From CTSoil-043 sp963821235 (GTDB lineage Bacteria; Chloroflexota; Limnocylindria; Limnocylindrales; CSP1-4): a DNA stretch of 64,000 bases. A model generated the notes under the pieces. That model ran no database searches. It was not told the DNA's origin and worked only from the letters and a program-made list of their open reading frames with translations. Of this stretch, positions 62,595 to 64,000 are shown one piece after another; position 1 is the first letter of the stretch, and each line of letters opens with the position of its first letter. The stretch lies in contig CAWGCS010000001.1 in the NCBI GenBank assembly GCA_963821235.1, positions 1,860,001-1,924,000 of the forward strand, given 5' to 3'. The position numbers and the translations under genes were made by a program.

Positions 62595-64000
62595 GTGAGC
62601 GCGCCGCCCCGCGCGGCGCCGGCGCCGTCGTTCGTCCGGGAGGCCACCGCGATGCCCGATCCTGCCTCGCCCGTCCGGGCCCTCCCGCTCGGCGAGCCGG
62701 CCCTGCGCCCGCTCTCGCCGGAGGGCCTCGCCCGCCTCCACGCCGCCAGCCTCCGGATCCTCGACGAGACCGGCGTGACCGTCGGCTCGCCGGGCGTGCG
62801 CAGCCGCCTGGCGGCAGCCGGTGCCCGCGTGGACGGCGATCGGGTCCGGCTCCCAGCGACCCTGCTGGAGGCCGCGCTCGCCGCGGCACCCCACGCCTAC
62901 ACGCTGGCCGCCCGCGAGGCCGCCTGGGACCTCCCCCTCGACGGCGCCCACGGCTACCTCTCGGTCGACGGCAGCGCTGCCGAGATCCTCGACTTCGAAT
63001 CCGGCGTCCGGCGGCCTTCGAACGAGGCCGACCTGGCGACGGTGACGCGGCTGGCCGACGCCCTGCCGGAGATCTCCTTCCTGTGGCAGGGCGTAGAGGC
63101 AGGGGACCGCCCGGTCCCGGTCCGCCCGCTCCACGAGCTGCGGACCCAGCTGGCGAACAGCGGCAAGCACGTCCAGCTCATGACCGCGGTGACTCCGCTC
63201 GCCGCCCGGGGGGCCGTGGAGCTGGCGCGAGCCGTCGCCGGCGGGGCGGACGCCCTGCGCGCACGGCCGATCCTCTCTTCGTTCCAGGTGAGCCTGAGCC
63301 CCCTCTCCTTCGAGGGCGACGCCCTGGAGGCGACGCTGGTCTACGCCGAGGCGGGCGTCCCAGCGGGCTTCGTGGTGATGGCCATCGGCTGCGCCACCGC
63401 GCCGGCGACCCCGGCCGGGGTCCTCGCCCAGAGCAACGCCGAGGTGCTGGCCGGCGTGGCTATCCTCGAGACGATCGCCCCCGGCAGCCCCACCTTCTAC
63501 GGCGCCTGCTCGACGACGATGGACCTGCGCAGCGGCCTCGTCGCCTGCGGCGGCCCCGAGGACCTCCTCTACCAGGCCGCCTTCGCCCAGCTCGCCCGTC
63601 ACTACCGGCTGCCGTCGAGCGTGGGGACGTTCGCCCCCGGGGCGAAGTCGGCGGACTGGCAGGCAGGCCTGGAGAACGGCCTGTCGGGCCTGGCCAGCCT
63701 CCTCGGCGGTGCCGACATGCTGTCGGGCGCCGGGCTCCTCTACGCGGCCCGGGTCCTCTCCCTCGAGGAGATGGTCCTCGACGCCGAGATCTTCAGCCTC
63801 CTGCGCCATCTCGCCGGCGGGATCCGGGTCGACGACGAGGCCCTCGCCGTGGCAGCGATCGGCGAGGTCGGCCCCGGCGGCAACTTCCTGGCCGAGGATC
63901 ACACGATCGCCCACATGCGCGAGCTCTGGCAGCCGCGCCTGTTCGACCGGGGGACGTGGGAGGACTGGGAGGCGGGCGGTCGCCCATCACCGCGCGACCG
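62595..64000 (+). CDS. MttB-family corrinoid methyltransferase, 3' end outside window
   Basis: The visible part encodes about 468 residues of a TIM-barrel methyltransferase of the MttB (trimethylamine/glycine-betaine methyltransferase) family: SLRILDETGVTVGSPGVRSR near the start, VVMAIGCATAPATPAGVLAQ, the PTFYGACSTTMDLRSG strand and a C-terminal GLASLLGGADMLSGAGLL. There is no in-frame UAG, so this is a non-pyrrolysine MttB-type protein such as the glycine betaine/proline betaine:corrinoid methyltransferases. It transfers a methyl group from a quaternary amine to a corrinoid protein, whose gene would be expected just past the right edge. An ATG at 62652 is an alternative start. Confidence 0.85.
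   Translation, partial: MSAPPRAAPAPSFVREATAMPDPASPVRALPLGEPALRPLSPEGLARLHAASLRILDETGVTVGSPGVRSRLAAAGARVDGDRVRLPATLLEAALAAAPHAYTLAAREAAWDLPLDGAHGYLSVDGSAAEILDFESGVRRPSNEADLATVTRLADALPEISFLWQGVEAGDRPVPVRPLHELRTQLANSGKHVQLMTAVTPLAARGAVELARAVAGGADALRARPILSSFQVSLSPLSFEGDALEATLVYAEAGVPAGFVVMAIGCATAPATPAGVLAQSNAEVLAGVAILETIAPGSPTFYGACSTTMDLRSGLVACGGPEDLLYQAAFAQLARHYRLPSSVGTFAPGAKSADWQAGLENGLSGLASLLGGADMLSGAGLLYAARVLSLEEMVLDAEIFSLLRHLAGGIRVDDEALAVAAIGEVGPGGNFLAEDHTIAHMRELWQPRLFDRGTWEDWEAGGRPSPRD

Noticed and set aside
61657..62889. Long minus-strand open frame across the P-loop-like gene
   Set aside because: It is Arg/Gly-rich antisense of two plus-strand genes and covers the promoter region; no family match.
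62595..64000. Pyrrolysine-type MttB
   Set aside because: No in-frame UAG in the visible part and no pyl genes in the window.
1..64000. Insertion sequences, prophage or integrative element
   Set aside because: No transposase, integrase, phage structural gene or flanking direct repeats found; the tRNA-Lys at 19854 has no repeated 3' end nearby.

Overview
The window is very GC-rich, gene-dense bacterial chromosome with many ATGA/GTGA stop-start overlaps, frequent GTG starts, Arg/Ala-rich proteins and no mobile elements. The gene set (form I aerobic CO dehydrogenase with coxDEFG-type accessories, a cobalamin-binding mutase subunit with MeaB, ArsR/ABC-2 modules, an MttB-family methyltransferase at the right edge) fits a high-GC Chloroflexota of the Limnocylindria/Ellin6529 type. 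This is an inference from gene content and style; a deep-branching actinobacterium is the main alternative. A -10-like TANNNT box placed 6-8 nt before the start codon recurs at many genes, which suggests widespread leaderless transcription.

Layout. 1-5.2 kb: end of an ABC-2 permease, a nitroreductase with an apparent frameshift, a J-domain protein, a lipoprotein, a DinB-like protein and a DUF2891 protein. 5.2-9.4 kb: an arsR-trxA pair with a palindromic operator, threonine ammonia-lyase, a zincin metallopeptidase divergent from an alpha/beta-hydrolase lacking its nucleophile, and folE. 9.4-12.4 kb: a MarR regulator fused to a beta-rich domain, divergent from a DrrAB-like exporter. 12.4-18.9 kb: an acyl-CoA cluster (cobalamin-binding mutase subunit, meaB, 3-hydroxyacyl-CoA dehydrogenase, acyl-CoA dehydrogenase, thiolase, aldehyde dehydrogenase). 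18.9-21.6 kb: a poorly conserved stretch with an eCIS-cargo-like small protein, tRNA-Lys, a small membrane protein, a SHOCT protein and a phosphoribosyltransferase. 21.6-28.3 kb: a CapA-like protein and carAB, preceded by two tandem PyrR-type RNA sites and a terminator hairpin. 28.3-32.7 kb: an ArsR-like regulator with its operator, and a pair of M16 peptidases. 32.7-35.6 kb: an ECF sigma / anti-sigma module with a likely autoregulated promoter and a repeat-rich secreted protein, then a PfkB-like pseudokinase. 35.6-42.8 kb: SRAP protein, TPR-rhomboid, Ada-AlkA fusion, Ogt, a glycosyltransferase with a CysRS-like N-terminus, a Ser/Thr kinase and a MetE-like protein.

42.9-57 kb is the CO oxidation locus. 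A 39-codon remnant of a coxM-like gene precedes a molybdopterin-binding protein, coxD (MoxR), coxE (VWA), XdhC, a PLP-dependent decarboxylase, a MocA-like nucleotidyltransferase and a methyltransferase. Then come coxM-coxS-coxL (CoxL carries the form I active-site loop AYRCSFR), an XdhC-YHS fusion, coxG and an MBL hydrolase. Together these supply the catalytic enzyme, Mo cofactor cytidylation, cofactor insertion and sulfuration functions, and membrane attachment.

57-64 kb: rsgA, a double-GNAT acetyltransferase and an ABC-2 exporter transcribed leftward from a strong promoter behind a long leader with a short ORF and two hairpins (candidate attenuation), then rightward a degenerate P-loop-like protein and the 5' part of an MttB-family corrinoid methyltransferase.
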